64,000 bases of DNA from the NCBI GenBank assembly GCA_028753945.1, contig JAPNXP010000018.1:992001-1056000 (forward strand). The letters run 5' to 3'. A model generated the notes under the pieces. It was not told where the DNA came from. It made no database searches and worked only from the letters and a program-made list of their open reading frames with translations. Below are positions 51,501 to 61,912 of the stretch, one piece after another. Numbering within the stretch: the stretch's first letter is position 1; the number at the start of each line of letters is the position of its first letter. Source of the stretch: Hexactinellida sp. DTS-2022 (taxonomy: Eukaryota; Porifera; Hexactinellida). Made by a program: the position numbers and the translations under genes.

Positions 51501-54011
51501 CTATAATATACAAGAAGAATGATCAAAAGCAGATTTATCATAGAAAGATAGCAAGAAGGGTAGGTCCGTATCAACAACACAGCAACACTGTGCTAGCAGC
51601 GCTGTTAGACTTAAATAGATAAAAGCGTCCCTCTTAAAACCACAGGTTCCCGATTTGGATTGGTAGATTTCAAACTGCGCTACACTCATTGGGTTATTCT
51701 CATCATCCCGCACTAGCAGAAGAGGGCATTCTCTGTTGCCGGGAGAGAGAACTACCATGAAGGATCTGTATTCTCGTGATAATACCATCGACTTGGCTTT
51801 GGATATATCAGAACAGCTCCAAAAATCGGGATTTTCCATCATTTTAATGGCCAGCTGCTGCATAGAGTCAAAGGATTGCTTTAGAGTCCTCAGAGTCCGC
51901 TGAGACTGTCTCGACACCAAATTTAATTTTCCAGATTTCCTTCCTACGTTACTACGAGTAAAATTTTCTTCTGGACAAGAATCATTTTTAATTTGAGATT
52001 TTGCTGTCATATTTTTAATATCAATTGGAGTAAACTTCGGGACAGATAGTTGAAACGGAAGGAGAGAACATTCATTGCGACAGAGAAATGCTATTAACAG
52101 AGGGAGGGATGGGAACCAGATTGTGCGTTGGAATATGCAATATTCAGAGTTACTTCTAATAATATCAAAATACTGAATTTGAGATTCTCTGGTTTGATAT
52201 TTGAACATTAGTTTATACTTCTTTTCGTATTCAACTACGGTGAATGTTTTTATCGGCTGAACCATTAATTTAGAAAAAATGAAGTCCGGATTGGTATTAG
52301 GAATGTACCACGATTGTGGGTGTAGAGATAGATCTCTTGCTATGTACACTTCTTCTACCATGCTTGAAATTAGATCCATGCTATTAACTGTGTCATTCAC
52401 TGGGAGATTGGAGGAGGTAGGCATCTTCAAGTGGCAAGATATATCTTCTGTTTGCCAACAGCAATAATGCGAAATGAGAGACGCGAGAGAAGCAAATCGA
52501 TGCTTACTATGAATCAATCCAAAACCGTTTTCAAACACGGATATTTCGAACGAGTAAACTTGCCGACCTAACTGTGGATCAACCGCAACCCTTACGTATA
52601 ACTTAATAAAATCGTTATGCAAGTTTTCGTATATGATGAAAGATCCAACTTCACTCCTAAGGTCACTCTCGTCAAACTCATTCCGAGTCAACCAGCATTC
52701 AGGGTAGTATTCGAGAATTCGAATAATGTACAGTTCCTGCAGAGTAATAGTAATACTGTTGGGTAAGTCGATGCTGGGAACGAGCTCCGTGAGACAGGGG
52801 CTCTCCAGGAGCACTGGGAGGTCGTCTGTTAAGTTGAAGGCGTAGAAAGCCACTAGCGAGACTAGAGATGGAAATGTCTTATCGGATTCGTGCAAAAAGA
52901 ACATATCTTTTTCCCGATTGATTGGGTAAACGTATAAACTTGGATTATCTGGGCTCCCGCTCCAGAAGAATATATCCAGAGAAGGTTCTTCCTCCTTGTC
53001 TTTCAAGTAATTAGGCGCTATTACAAAGTTCCCAACTTTCTCTTCTCCGAAATGAAACATTTCCCAAACACTCGTTAAGAAATACGGCTTTAGCCAAGCC
53101 TCAGGGTTGATAGCTAGCTTGGATTCCACAACTTCCTGAGTCAAACTAACTATTGTTTCTAATGGGTTACCTTTGAACGGAAAGCTGAGTTCTGAAACAA
53201 CATTTTTTGAGTAGAGAGTATCACTTTCTGTTACTTTCGAAATTTGTGAAATTGGACAAACACTTAGGTCACCCGTGGGCGTGGTTTCCACTGGGCTTAG
53301 AAAAGCCGCACATAAGGTAGCACCATGCGAATACTTACCCTTAAAATAATCCGGTATCGAGAAATTAACTGGACTAGGTGGTTCATTTGCAACCGAGAAT
53401 GCGTCTATTCCATGCATGTCCTGTGAACCAATTGATTGCTGGGCGAGAGCGTGTAGGGAATCGGAAACGCTTTTGTTTTCACTTGGGTAACGCTTTATCT
53501 TGTCTTTCTTTTTACGTATTGATACAAGCCTTTTTATTGGAGTTGAATTTTGATCTTGAATTTCAGGAAAAGGAAGATACTCCGTCATGTCTTCAATATT
53601 TTCCATACTATCTTCAATTCCTGGCTCCAAATTTAATTCTGCTTTTTGAGAACGAGAACCCATTTTCTTCAGCGAAAATATTACAGCTTCTAGTGTCGCC
53701 ATAATAGCTAATTTGTGTAGCTTTAGTGTTTCGGAGGTGAGCCCTGCCTTTTGCAGCTCTTCTTCCCATTTGCAGAATTGTAAATGGAACCTTTCTGTGA
53801 CAGGAATCTTAGTTGAGTGCATTATCCTTTTACACATAACAGTCATTGAGTTGAGAGCGTCGTGTCCGTCCTCTGCATCCACACCGTACAGCTCTGCTGT
53901 GCTTTCCCATAATTCCGCCCGGTCCAACTTCTCCACCCATTTCCAAAATGGATGCTTGCGCCTTCTGAGATACCGCACTGGTGCAATGATTCTCTTGAGT
54001 GTGTTGTCCAT
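51501..54011 (-). CDS. Protein with four tandem RIN-like SH2 folds, none with the FLVR arginine
   Basis: This is an 836-aa single-exon protein. Residues 1-120 are helical (WKWVEKLDRAELWES, then KWEEELQKAG) and 120-290 are low-complexity. Four related units follow at about 302-405, 437-531, 565-658 and 728-826. Each begins with P-x-x-W or N-P-D-F-W, has a central F-hydrophobic-hydrophobic strand (VGNFVIAP, VGSFIIYE, IKTFTVVE, YRSFMVVL), and ends with a block like FPSLVSLVAFY followed by DDLPVLLESP. The end block resembles the SH2 domain of RIN-family Rab5 exchange factors. At the phosphotyrosine-binding FLVR position the Arg is replaced by Ala, Tyr, Val and Val. No VPS9 or Ras-association domain is present. 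The SH2 reading is inferred from pattern; the protein is otherwise unrecognised. Confidence 0.6.
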   Translation of the reverse strand: MDNTLKRIIAPVRYLRRRKHPFWKWVEKLDRAELWESTAELYGVDAEDGHDALNSMTVMCKRIMHSTKIPVTERFHLQFCKWEEELQKAGLTSETLKLHKLAIMATLEAVIFSLKKMGSRSQKAELNLEPGIEDSMENIEDMTEYLPFPEIQDQNSTPIKRLVSIRKKKDKIKRYPSENKSVSDSLHALAQQSIGSQDMHGIDAFSVANEPPSPVNFSIPDYFKGKYSHGATLCAAFLSPVETTPTGDLSVCPISQISKVTESDTLYSKNVVSELSFPFKGNPLETIVSLTQEVVESKLAINPEAWLKPYFLTSVWEMFHFGEEKVGNFVIAPNYLKDKEEEPSLDIFFWSGSPDNPSLYVYPINREKDMFFLHESDKTFPSLVSLVAFYAFNLTDDLPVLLESPCLTELVPSIDLPNSITITLQELYIIRILEYYPECWLTRNEFDESDLRSEVGSFIIYENLHNDFIKLYVRVAVDPQLGRQVYSFEISVFENGFGLIHSKHRFASLASLISHYCCWQTEDISCHLKMPTSSNLPVNDTVNSMDLISSMVEEVYIARDLSLHPQSWYIPNTNPDFIFSKLMVQPIKTFTVVEYEKKYKLMFKYQTRESQIQYFDIIRSNSEYCIFQRTIWFPSLPLLIAFLCRNECSLLPFQLSVPKFTPIDIKNMTAKSQIKNDSCPEENFTRSNVGRKSGKLNLVSRQSQRTLRTLKQSFDSMQQLAIKMMENPDFWSCSDISKAKSMVLSREYRSFMVVLSPGNRECPLLLVRDDENNPMSVAQFEIYQSKSGTCGFKRDAFIYLSLTALLAQCCCVVDTDLPFLLSFYDKSAFDHSSCIL

Positions 54012-54053
54012 TCAAAATGCTATGCGGGACTAATATATGCAAGCTAGTATATA

Positions 54054-54200
54054 CAGTAGAACATCGTTAGTACGAACATGGTTAATAAGGATTTCCGGAT
54101 AAGACGAACAAACAGTTCCACAAAATCAGGTCCCTAGAATGGCTATTCAATGGGTATTACTCCGATTCATACGAACTCCGAATAAAGAGAACAAATTTTT
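54054..54200. mobile_element. Fragment of MITE family D
   Basis: After a TA, the sequence cagtagaacatcgttagta and the following gaacatgg resemble the left end of the element at 27289. A matching inner segment with ccggataa follows. No clean right end is visible, so it is probably truncated or diverged. It lies just upstream of the SH2-array gene. Confidence 0.45.
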
Positions 54201-54386
54201 ACGTATAACGGATAAATTATTTCTATTTATGGAGATACGTCTAACTCCCAATTTTTTTAAATAAACGCATATGCACAGACAGGACCGGAATCCCTTGATC
54301 AATATAATACGTACGACTATTTTCAAACAATAAAATAACAAACGTTCACAAATTGTTCCTAATTTGGATGAGTTCTCAAATACCTA

Positions 54387-57065
54387 TCAAGAGTGTTGAA
54401 GGCAATTCTGTCCGTTGAAATGTTTCCCAACTGATCCGACAATACGAGACTTGCAGAAGTAACAGAGATGTGCGTTACACGACCAACAACGCACGTGGTT
54501 GTTGTTACCAATCTTAGCGTTCTTCTGACCACAAGAGGCACAGTTCAAATGGTTGGCCCCACCCTGTCTCTGGACTGCATTCTGCATTTGGTTGAAACGC
54601 TACAAAGTAAATATAAATACGTACGGATAAAGGAATAGAACATTTCGCTGCTTGTAAACTCACCTCTGGCACCACATTATCGTAACGATAAAAAGGTTCT
54701 CTTGCATTCCCTGGCACTTGAAATAGCTGACATTTCCCTCCATTGAAGTGTTCGTATCCTCCTGAAGAGCCACACAAGTAGCAGAAAGATGCCCCACACT
54801 GGTTACACGTCACCTTGTTACACCTATCAGGAAAATTATAAACTATTTTTTAAATATATTGTATTATACAATTATTTCAGCTTACCCTTCAAATTTATGA
54901 ATATGTATTTTACAATTCGGACAGACTTGAGATGTTGTTTTAAGAAAAGTTTCGGATTTTTTAATTTCTCTCAATTTGCCTGTTTTTTCTATAAATTCTT
55001 CTTTAGTAATTTTAGATTTCTGCAATTTATTAATTTCATTCTGAATAACTTGCTCTCCATCCAGACACTTGCCCTATTATTTAATTAGAACAGTTAGATT
55101 ATCATATAGTAATATGTAGTAACCTGCGTCATTACAATCAACAAACGTACCATATGCCAGGAGCTGTGGCAATCAGAGCAAAACACAAAGTAGCAGTCAG
55201 CACAGATAGCTTGTTTCTGTTTATAGTCGCACTCCGCTGGGTACTGACACCGGGGACAGTACACCATATCTTCCATCATGTCGAGAGTCCTCTAAGGAGA
55301 GAAGATATCAACCTGGCACATGTACAGAAATAAATTCGTGAGAGAACTCACTTCTAAAAGAAGTCTCTCCCAACGTTCAAACTCCTCGGGCCCTACGGCC
55401 TCTGCTACAATTTTCGGATGAATTAGCACATCACAGGACTTAGTGGGACATCTAGTGACAGGTAGACACAAGATAAATTCTAGTTCCTAACTCACAAAAT
55501 ATAAACTAACTTTAGATTCTGAACAGTGCCCTCTTTAACATGCATCTCGCAGTATCCATTAAGACACTCCTTGCAGTACATATGGGAACAGCCGTACAGT
55601 CTGTAGAACTCGCTTCCCTTCTTAGATTCGTAGCATATATCACAGAGCAGCTCTGATTCTAAGAACCTGGTTTCCTCCATCTCTTTTTCGTGCTGTATCA
55701 ACATAGGGATAACCAGATCGATAGATTTGAGGTCCCGCACTATGCGCGTGTCTGTGCTCGGATAGGTGTATTTCAGTGAAGTCAGCTCGAGCTCATTCTT
55801 ATCAGCTGTCAACACTGGCAGCATGCTGTTGCTCAGCCAGTCCAGCCAGGAGAAGAGAACTCCTAGAAAATACATACTTATATCAAATGCCACTGGAAGA
55901 TGGCAAAACTGGTAATATGCAACGAAGAAAAATTACTAAAAGAAAAGATTGAACAAATGTTTACGCATCGACAACGAAATCTTTGCGGATGCGCAAAGAA
56001 AAGTTTGCGAATTGGCGATGAAATCTTTGGGGATGCGAAAGAAAAGTTTGCACTACACCATTGACTTAATCTTATAGTATACTTGTATACTCCTTTTCTT
56101 TTCTTTTAAGTACAAAATTGTAAGCGCATTGATACATTTATATAATGCGCAAACAAATGTATTATTATTACAGTCAGGTCTGCTTATTATGAACAAGATT
56201 TCGTCTGCTTAATATGAAGATTTTTTATTATGAACAAATCCTACGGTCCAAATTTAATAACTTACATAGGGTTTGTATTAAGTTGAGTTCGCTTATTATG
56301 AAGTCTCTCTAATATAAACACAATTTTTGGTCCCTTGAATGTTCATAATAAAATAACCTGACTGTATTATTATTTCTTCAATAATTTCCGGTGGATTGGA
56401 TAAAAGCTGGGGTTCCATGCTGTACTAAAAGGTGAAATATATACCATAGCTAACTAATTAAGTTATAATAAACAACTTAATTTAACAAGTTTGTCTACAA
56501 TTGATAACTGCGAAAACCTAGCAAATAAAATAATTAAACTCGCCTACTCCTGGTGTCCAGAGGGCATCCAGCTCTGAGAATATCTCGTGGTAGTGCGAGT
56601 CGTCCATCCAGTCGCAGCTGATCTGGTAGCTGGGCGGGGAGTAGGAGGGGTAGTCGGAGGGGAGCAGCAGGTCGATGCGGACGCTGGAGAGAGACGAGAA
56701 TCGGTGCTCCGAGATAACAAAGTCAGGAGCAGCCGCACCCCCGGTACCGGGCTGTTCTTGGTTGAAGTAGAAGAACGCTTTGAAGGAGACAGCCGAGTCA
56801 AAGTTGACAGGGAGCTTAACCTAAGCAAACCAGGCTCATTATAAAGAAATAGTAACATACATCATTATACAACTTACGTACTTGTAATCTTTTCAGGTTC
56901 AGAGAGTTGGGACCCTCTGCGGGTGCTATTTCAGTAATGTCATTCTCGTAAATTGATTTCAGAGTTGCGATCTATAAGAATAAAGTTGTTAGTAGGGTGT
57001 TAAAAGAATATGTGTCGTATTATACATACCTCCTCCTCTTGCTCCTGGATTGTCTCTATGTCCAT
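54387..57065 (-). CDS. RNF14: RWD-RBR E3 ubiquitin ligase, RNF14-like
   Basis: Nine exons (57030-57065, 56882-56971, 56544-56820, 55511-55862, 55352-55451, 55151-55291, 54886-55073, 54664-54823, 54387-54599) join in frame to 518 aa. The RWD domain spans about 13-140 (IATLKSIYEND, then LLLPSDYPSYSPPSYQI). RING1 starts LLCDICYESKKGSEFY, then GCSHMYCKECL. The in-between-RING carries MVYCPRCQYP, then CADCYFVFCSDC. RING2 has VCPNCKIHIHKFEG and GCNKVTCNQCGASFCYLC, where the Cys after KVT is the likely catalytic residue. An extra C-terminal Cys cluster (LNCASCGQKNAK, then RCWSCNAHLCYFC and KHFNGQNC) lies beyond the human RNF14 layout. The third intron begins with GC rather than GT, and a MITE sits in it. 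RNF14 acts in ribosome-stall and crosslink quality control. Confidence 0.9.
56171..56364. mobile_element. MITE family A, complete copy in RNF14 intron
   Basis: The ends cagtcaggtctgcttattat and aataaaataacctgactg are inverted repeats flanked by TA. It is very similar in sequence to the copy at 50813 but in opposite orientation. The high match between the two copies suggests recent activity. Confidence 0.88.
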
Positions 57066-57810
57066 CTCTTATTCAATATGGAAGCTGAATGAAACAACAT
57101 GTATAATATGCGTTCTATTAGAATAGTCTAATTATAGTATATGCCCTGTTTCTAAAATTAGATTGGCATAGCATGAAGCCTTAAACAGACATTACGTACC
57201 GTTAATGACAACAAGTTGTCATAGGGTAATATAGTTCTACATCAACAATCCACTAATATAATAACTGTTAATTAAATTTAGAAGTTTCAGTTGTTATTTA
57301 TACACAGGGAGAAATGTACATATCCCGTTTTAGATTGTGTACTACCCTCAGCAATTTTAATATTACTGACAACGCTAAATTTGCCTACTGATGACTACTA
57401 TAACACTGGTAATTGTGAACGGTCAGTCATTATAATATTTCGTTAATTGCATCATAACCCCAAATACTATACAATATAAAATAGCTATGATACACTGCAG
57501 TTTAATAATTGTTTACTGGCGTGTTTTGATGTTCTAATATGTAGATTCTATTAACAATCAAAACAAATTTGCAAAATAATTTTGTAGTCCATGGCTTATA
57601 CGTACACATGTTAGTTACTTTACTCAGTTATTCTTGTGTTTTCAACTTTTCATTAATTAATTAATTAAGATCTACTCATCAGCCCAGCACATCTTCCAAT
57701 GGAAGGATAATAATAATTGAATAAAGTCATATATTCTCCAAACAGAATGAAATTCAGGGGAGAATCACACATATTAATAAACATAACTCAAATGAATTAG
57801 TTACAAACAC
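57066..57810. other. Spacer RNF14 - GOLGA1
   Basis: AT-rich, no exon recognised on either strand. Confidence 0.5.
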
Positions 57811-60723
57811 TTATAATTCTTTTGACTCTGGTACAACACTCCTGAATTTGGGAGGCGCCTTGAGGCCAAACCAAGACTCTCTGTAGTTCCAGAACTGATT
57901 GATTGAGGCCTGCTCTTTCGACGAGACTCTCAGTACAGTGAACAGTGCCTTATGCAGCTGTTTGGCTTCCATGGGTGGGGAGCACATGTACTGTAGCATT
58001 ATGTTCCTTAGGTATTGGAAGTTAATCTCGTCGATGGGAGATTGGAGGCTGAGGTCCATCAGGTCATGTTCGTTATGTGTCAGAAGAGGAAGGCTGAGCA
58101 TGGAAGTGGATTTCATAACATGCACCGGCTGTGAATAGGTATCTCTATTGTGCTGTATGGCATTAGCAATCTGAACAGGGTCAACTGGGAGAATAGGGGT
58201 TGTGTCTAACGAGCCATTGCTCTCTGGACAAGTCGCCAGCTGCTGATCCTGGGTTATAATCTCAGACTGGTTTGATTGCATTTTGAGTTCACGTGACATC
58301 ACTTTCTTCAGGTCATTCTGTCTCTGCTGGAGCTGTTTAACTTCAAGTGACTTCTTCTGGAGTTTCTCTTGATACTCGCTATTCTCTTGCTCCAGTACAA
58401 CCAGCTTGTTTCTCAAACCACTCATTTCTTCTCCCAGCCGCAACACCCCTTCCAGTCTCGCTTCCAGTCCAACCAAGTTAGAGTCTACCCCGCTAAGCCT
58501 CGCACTCACTCCCTCCCACATTCCATCAACCCCCTCCTGTAGTGCAGCTCGTAGGGACACCAGCTTTTCTGACAGCCTCTGTATCTGCTGCTCCGATGCG
58601 ATATTCCTTTGCGCTAACTCCTCGCACTGATCAACAGCTGATGCTAGCTCACGCTGAGCTCCTGTCAACTGAGTCTGTAGAGAGTTCCTCTCCTGCAGGA
58701 CGTTCTTAAGATTATCGTTCTTGTGCTCGATCAGCTGCTTAGCAGTACTGAGCTCTATAAGAGCATCCTCTCTAACAGAGATTGCCTGACTCATTATCTG
58801 CTCTGAGTGGGTCAGCTGATTCCCGAGTCTCTCTATTTCAGCTTGCGAGCTCTCCTGCAGCTGTCTGCTCTCCCCCTGCTGCTGTCCCAGCTGCTGAGTC
58901 AGCTGTTGGGACCTGTCGGAGCCGGACACTATGGTCTGGTCTAGAATCTTGATCTGGCTATTCAGTCCGTCCACCGACTGGAAGAGCTCCACCCTCTCCA
59001 GCTCCTGCTGCTGTCGGCAGAGACTCAGCTGGGTCTGCAGCTCCACTTGTCTCTCCTGAGACTCCTTCTTGCAGGCGGACAGATCCTTGTTCAGGAGCTC
59101 GACTGTCATATCGAGTCGCTCTATCTCCCTCCTGCTCTTGTCCAGTGCGCCGGTCGCCTCTTCGAACTCAGCCTTCCAACCCTCCTCAGCTGATTTGTGC
59201 GCCTTCATTCGCTTCTCCAGCTCGAGGCACTTCTGCTGCAGCTCCGCTCTCTCGTGCTTAGCCTTAATAACCTGGTCCTCCATGGACTTCCTCTCCTTCT
59301 CCACCTTACCCAGTTCTTGCTTGTACTTCTGGTTAGCTGTCAGACTGCTGGAGGTCACCGCTGAGAGCTGCTCCTGCGTGTCGCTTGCCTGTTTCTTCAG
59401 CTCTGAGTTCTGATCGATGAGTCGCTGCTTCTCCTCGTCGTGCAGCGAATAAATAGCTTCCACTTCGTGTGACTTCTCCAGCTTTACTTGGTCAATCAGC
59501 GCTCTCAGCTCGTCTACAGCAGACTTCTCTTTTGAGAGACTCCCCTTCAGCTCTTGTACGTTCCTATCGCTATCTCTCTGCAGTTTGGATATCAGCAGCG
59601 CCTGTCGCTCGCTCTCCCCACTCAGTCGCACTATCTCCTCTTCCTTGGCTAGCAGCAGCTGTTTCGCTTCGCTCAGAGACTTCTCGCCGGCTGTCTGTTC
59701 CTGCCCGCTCCGCTGCTGGCTCCGCTTCAGCTCGCCCCTAGCCTTGCTAGCCTCCTTCTCCAGAGCAGATATCTGCGTGTCCCGCTCCCGAGTTGCCGCC
59801 TCTCTCTCCTGCTCAAGCTTCAGGACAGCAGTCCTATACCCACTCAGTTCTGTCTCTAGGGAGCGTATGCTATCCCCCAGCTGCTGGCTAGTGTCCGCGT
59901 GCGCTCTCTTGCTCTCAGTACCCCGCTGGAGTAACAAGGCGTGCTCCCGTCTGAGGTCGTCTCTCTCGGCCGTGATCTGGCCCAGCAGCAGCTGGAACTT
60001 CTGTTCGGACTCGTCTGTTGAGTTATGCATTACGTCACGCATTGCAGATATCTCCTTCGCTTGTTTAGAATTTTCCTCTTTTAGCTGCGCTATCTTATCA
60101 ACTTGGTTCTCCAAATCGTAGCATTTCTGTTTCAGAGCATTAGCCTCGTCCCTGGTTCCCTGGCGGTCTCCCTCTAGTTGCTTCATATTCCCAGTGGCCA
60201 GTTCAGCTTCCTTCTTCAGTCTATCAATGTCCATCGCATGTTGCACTGCACTCATGTCGATTTCCTTCTGCAGTTCCTGCCCGTCCTTATTCAGCTCGTG
60301 TATCACTAGCTTGGATTTGTCCAGCAGCTTGCCTTTCCTGCCAATCTCCTCGCTCAGCTTGCCGTGTTGCTCTTGGAGCCTCAGCTCGCAGATCCGCTTC
60401 ACCTCTCTGCTCTCAGCCTTGAACTTGTCCTGCTGCTGCTCCAGCAGGTCTGCCATTCGGTTCTTCAGCTTAACCTGCTCCTCCAAGCGAGACTCCAGCT
60501 CCTGGATCTCCCGGGACTTTCGGGTTCGGGTCTTTCCCCTGCTCGCCTCTGAGTCGGAGGCCTCGCTCAGCTCTGCGAGGGAGGGGGCCTTCTCGCTGGA
60601 GACGGAGTCCTTGTCAGAGGTGTCAGCTTGCGCCTGGGGGGACCGCGTGAGGTACTCGGAGACAGATTTCTTCAGACTATCCTTGTCCACGCTGTTCCAC
60701 TGCTCTTTCACTTTTTGCAGCAT
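57811..60723 (-). CDS. GOLGA1: Golgin-97-like GRIP-domain golgin
   Basis: This is a 970-aa single-exon protein. Residues about 55-880 are an almost unbroken coiled coil rich in Gln, Glu, Lys, Leu and Ser. The C terminus is a GRIP domain: EINFQYLRNIMLQYMCSP, EAKQLHKALFTVLRVSS and NYRESWFGLKAPPKFRSVVP. The final SWFG-x-KxxPK segment and a preceding QQRQNDLKKVMSRELKMQ match golgin-97 best among the GRIP golgins. The domain docks on ARL1-GTP at the trans-Golgi, and the coiled coil tethers endosome-derived vesicles. The start at MLQKVKEQWNSVDKD fits the short N-terminal tip that captures vesicles in this family. The reverse strand has open shadow frames that are not genes. Confidence 0.8.
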   Translation of the reverse strand: MLQKVKEQWNSVDKDSLKKSVSEYLTRSPQAQADTSDKDSVSSEKAPSLAELSEASDSEASRGKTRTRKSREIQELESRLEEQVKLKNRMADLLEQQQDKFKAESREVKRICELRLQEQHGKLSEEIGRKGKLLDKSKLVIHELNKDGQELQKEIDMSAVQHAMDIDRLKKEAELATGNMKQLEGDRQGTRDEANALKQKCYDLENQVDKIAQLKEENSKQAKEISAMRDVMHNSTDESEQKFQLLLGQITAERDDLRREHALLLQRGTESKRAHADTSQQLGDSIRSLETELSGYRTAVLKLEQEREAATRERDTQISALEKEASKARGELKRSQQRSGQEQTAGEKSLSEAKQLLLAKEEEIVRLSGESERQALLISKLQRDSDRNVQELKGSLSKEKSAVDELRALIDQVKLEKSHEVEAIYSLHDEEKQRLIDQNSELKKQASDTQEQLSAVTSSSLTANQKYKQELGKVEKERKSMEDQVIKAKHERAELQQKCLELEKRMKAHKSAEEGWKAEFEEATGALDKSRREIERLDMTVELLNKDLSACKKESQERQVELQTQLSLCRQQQELERVELFQSVDGLNSQIKILDQTIVSGSDRSQQLTQQLGQQQGESRQLQESSQAEIERLGNQLTHSEQIMSQAISVREDALIELSTAKQLIEHKNDNLKNVLQERNSLQTQLTGAQRELASAVDQCEELAQRNIASEQQIQRLSEKLVSLRAALQEGVDGMWEGVSARLSGVDSNLVGLEARLEGVLRLGEEMSGLRNKLVVLEQENSEYQEKLQKKSLEVKQLQQRQNDLKKVMSRELKMQSNQSEIITQDQQLATCPESNGSLDTTPILPVDPVQIANAIQHNRDTYSQPVHVMKSTSMLSLPLLTHNEHDLMDLSLQSPIDEINFQYLRNIMLQYMCSPPMEAKQLHKALFTVLRVSSKEQASINQFWNYRESWFGLKAPPKFRSVVPESKEL

Positions 60724-60775
60724 TCAGCAGCTAATTATTGTATACAGATATACATAAATAAATGTTGGTAAATTA

Positions 60776-61125
60776 CAGTCAACTCCCGTTTATAACGAAG
60801 TGCTCGGACCTTAGTTTAATTTAGTTATATTATAAAGCGGAGTTTGTTATAACCGGAGTTCGAGATTAAAAGAGTTCATTACAAGTTGAATTTCGTTGTA
60901 TTTTACCGGAGTTCATTATAAACGGTAAGCAGAATTTGTTATAACCGGAGTAAATCAATAGCTCAGAGGCTATATGGGATTTAAATGACTTCGTTATTAG
61001 CGGAATTTCGTTATAACCGAAGTTCTAATAATGTAATAAGATAGAAAGATTTCCGGACCATTGAATGACTTCGTTATTAGCAGGTACTTCGTTATATCCA
61101 ACTTGGTTATAACGGGAGTTGACTG
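60776..61125. mobile_element. MITE family B, about 350 bp
   Basis: The left end cagtcaactcccgtttataa and the right end ttataacgggagttgactg form inverted repeats flanked by TA. Inside, segments such as gttataaccggagtt and acttcgttattagc recur in both orientations, so the single strand can fold repeatedly. No transposase frame is present. Confidence 0.85.
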
Positions 61126-61912
61126 TATATAGTATACTACTAATTGATCAAATCTGGCTATTTGTAAATATTATACATTATTTTGGTGTACTTAGGATAA
61201 AGACAGGTCAGCAACTTAATTTAACTAATAAAGTTGAAGCATAGCAGTTTAGACTCAATTGGTGTCAGCAAATAATTTGTAGAGCTACAGAAAATACTTT
61301 GCTATTGAATGGATTAATTAGGAACACACTTACGGACAATGTATTATACAGCCATTTGTAAATACGCTCCTAGTCTGATGCAATTTACTACGCCTAAATC
61401 ACAAATGAGTGTTACGGTATAGCAGAGGATTCCAAATCTTCGCGCTCCTAATTAAAAATTTCCAATAAATAATGCTCCAAAAGGAGCGTCTCGCGCTACT
61501 GGATAATTCCAAATTGCAGAACTTAAAGTTAAAGGAATTATATTGCATTATTTCGCCGACTTAAAGGGAACATAGTTTTTGGTTGCACTTATAACTGCCA
61601 AATTAGAATCTTAAACATTAGTCATTAATTAAATGTGTTGAAGGTTCATTTTATGCAAATGTTAACGGTATGTTCGGCCCGTGGGACATAAGTGGTCCCG
61701 TTAAAAGAAACGCTGCAGGAGACAGGTTGAGAACCAAGAACAACTGACGTCCTGATTTAATAAATAAAATATATAAAATTTATTGCTATGTAATCAACTA
61801 CTCAACATGATCATATGTATTATTTGTGAATTCTCTATTGTTCAGTGCTGTTGGTGATTTGAGCTGCTAATTAACAAATCTATAATAAGACATCTGCTGA
61901 GATCTGTACCCA
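61126..61912. other. Spacer GOLGA1 side - CEBPZ-like 3' end
   Basis: AT-rich, no exon recognised. The family B element lies just to its left. Confidence 0.45.

Noticed and set aside
58406-60757. Plus-strand Ser/Cys/Leu-rich frames opposite GOLGA1
   Set aside because: Antisense shadow of a Gln/Glu-rich coiled coil.
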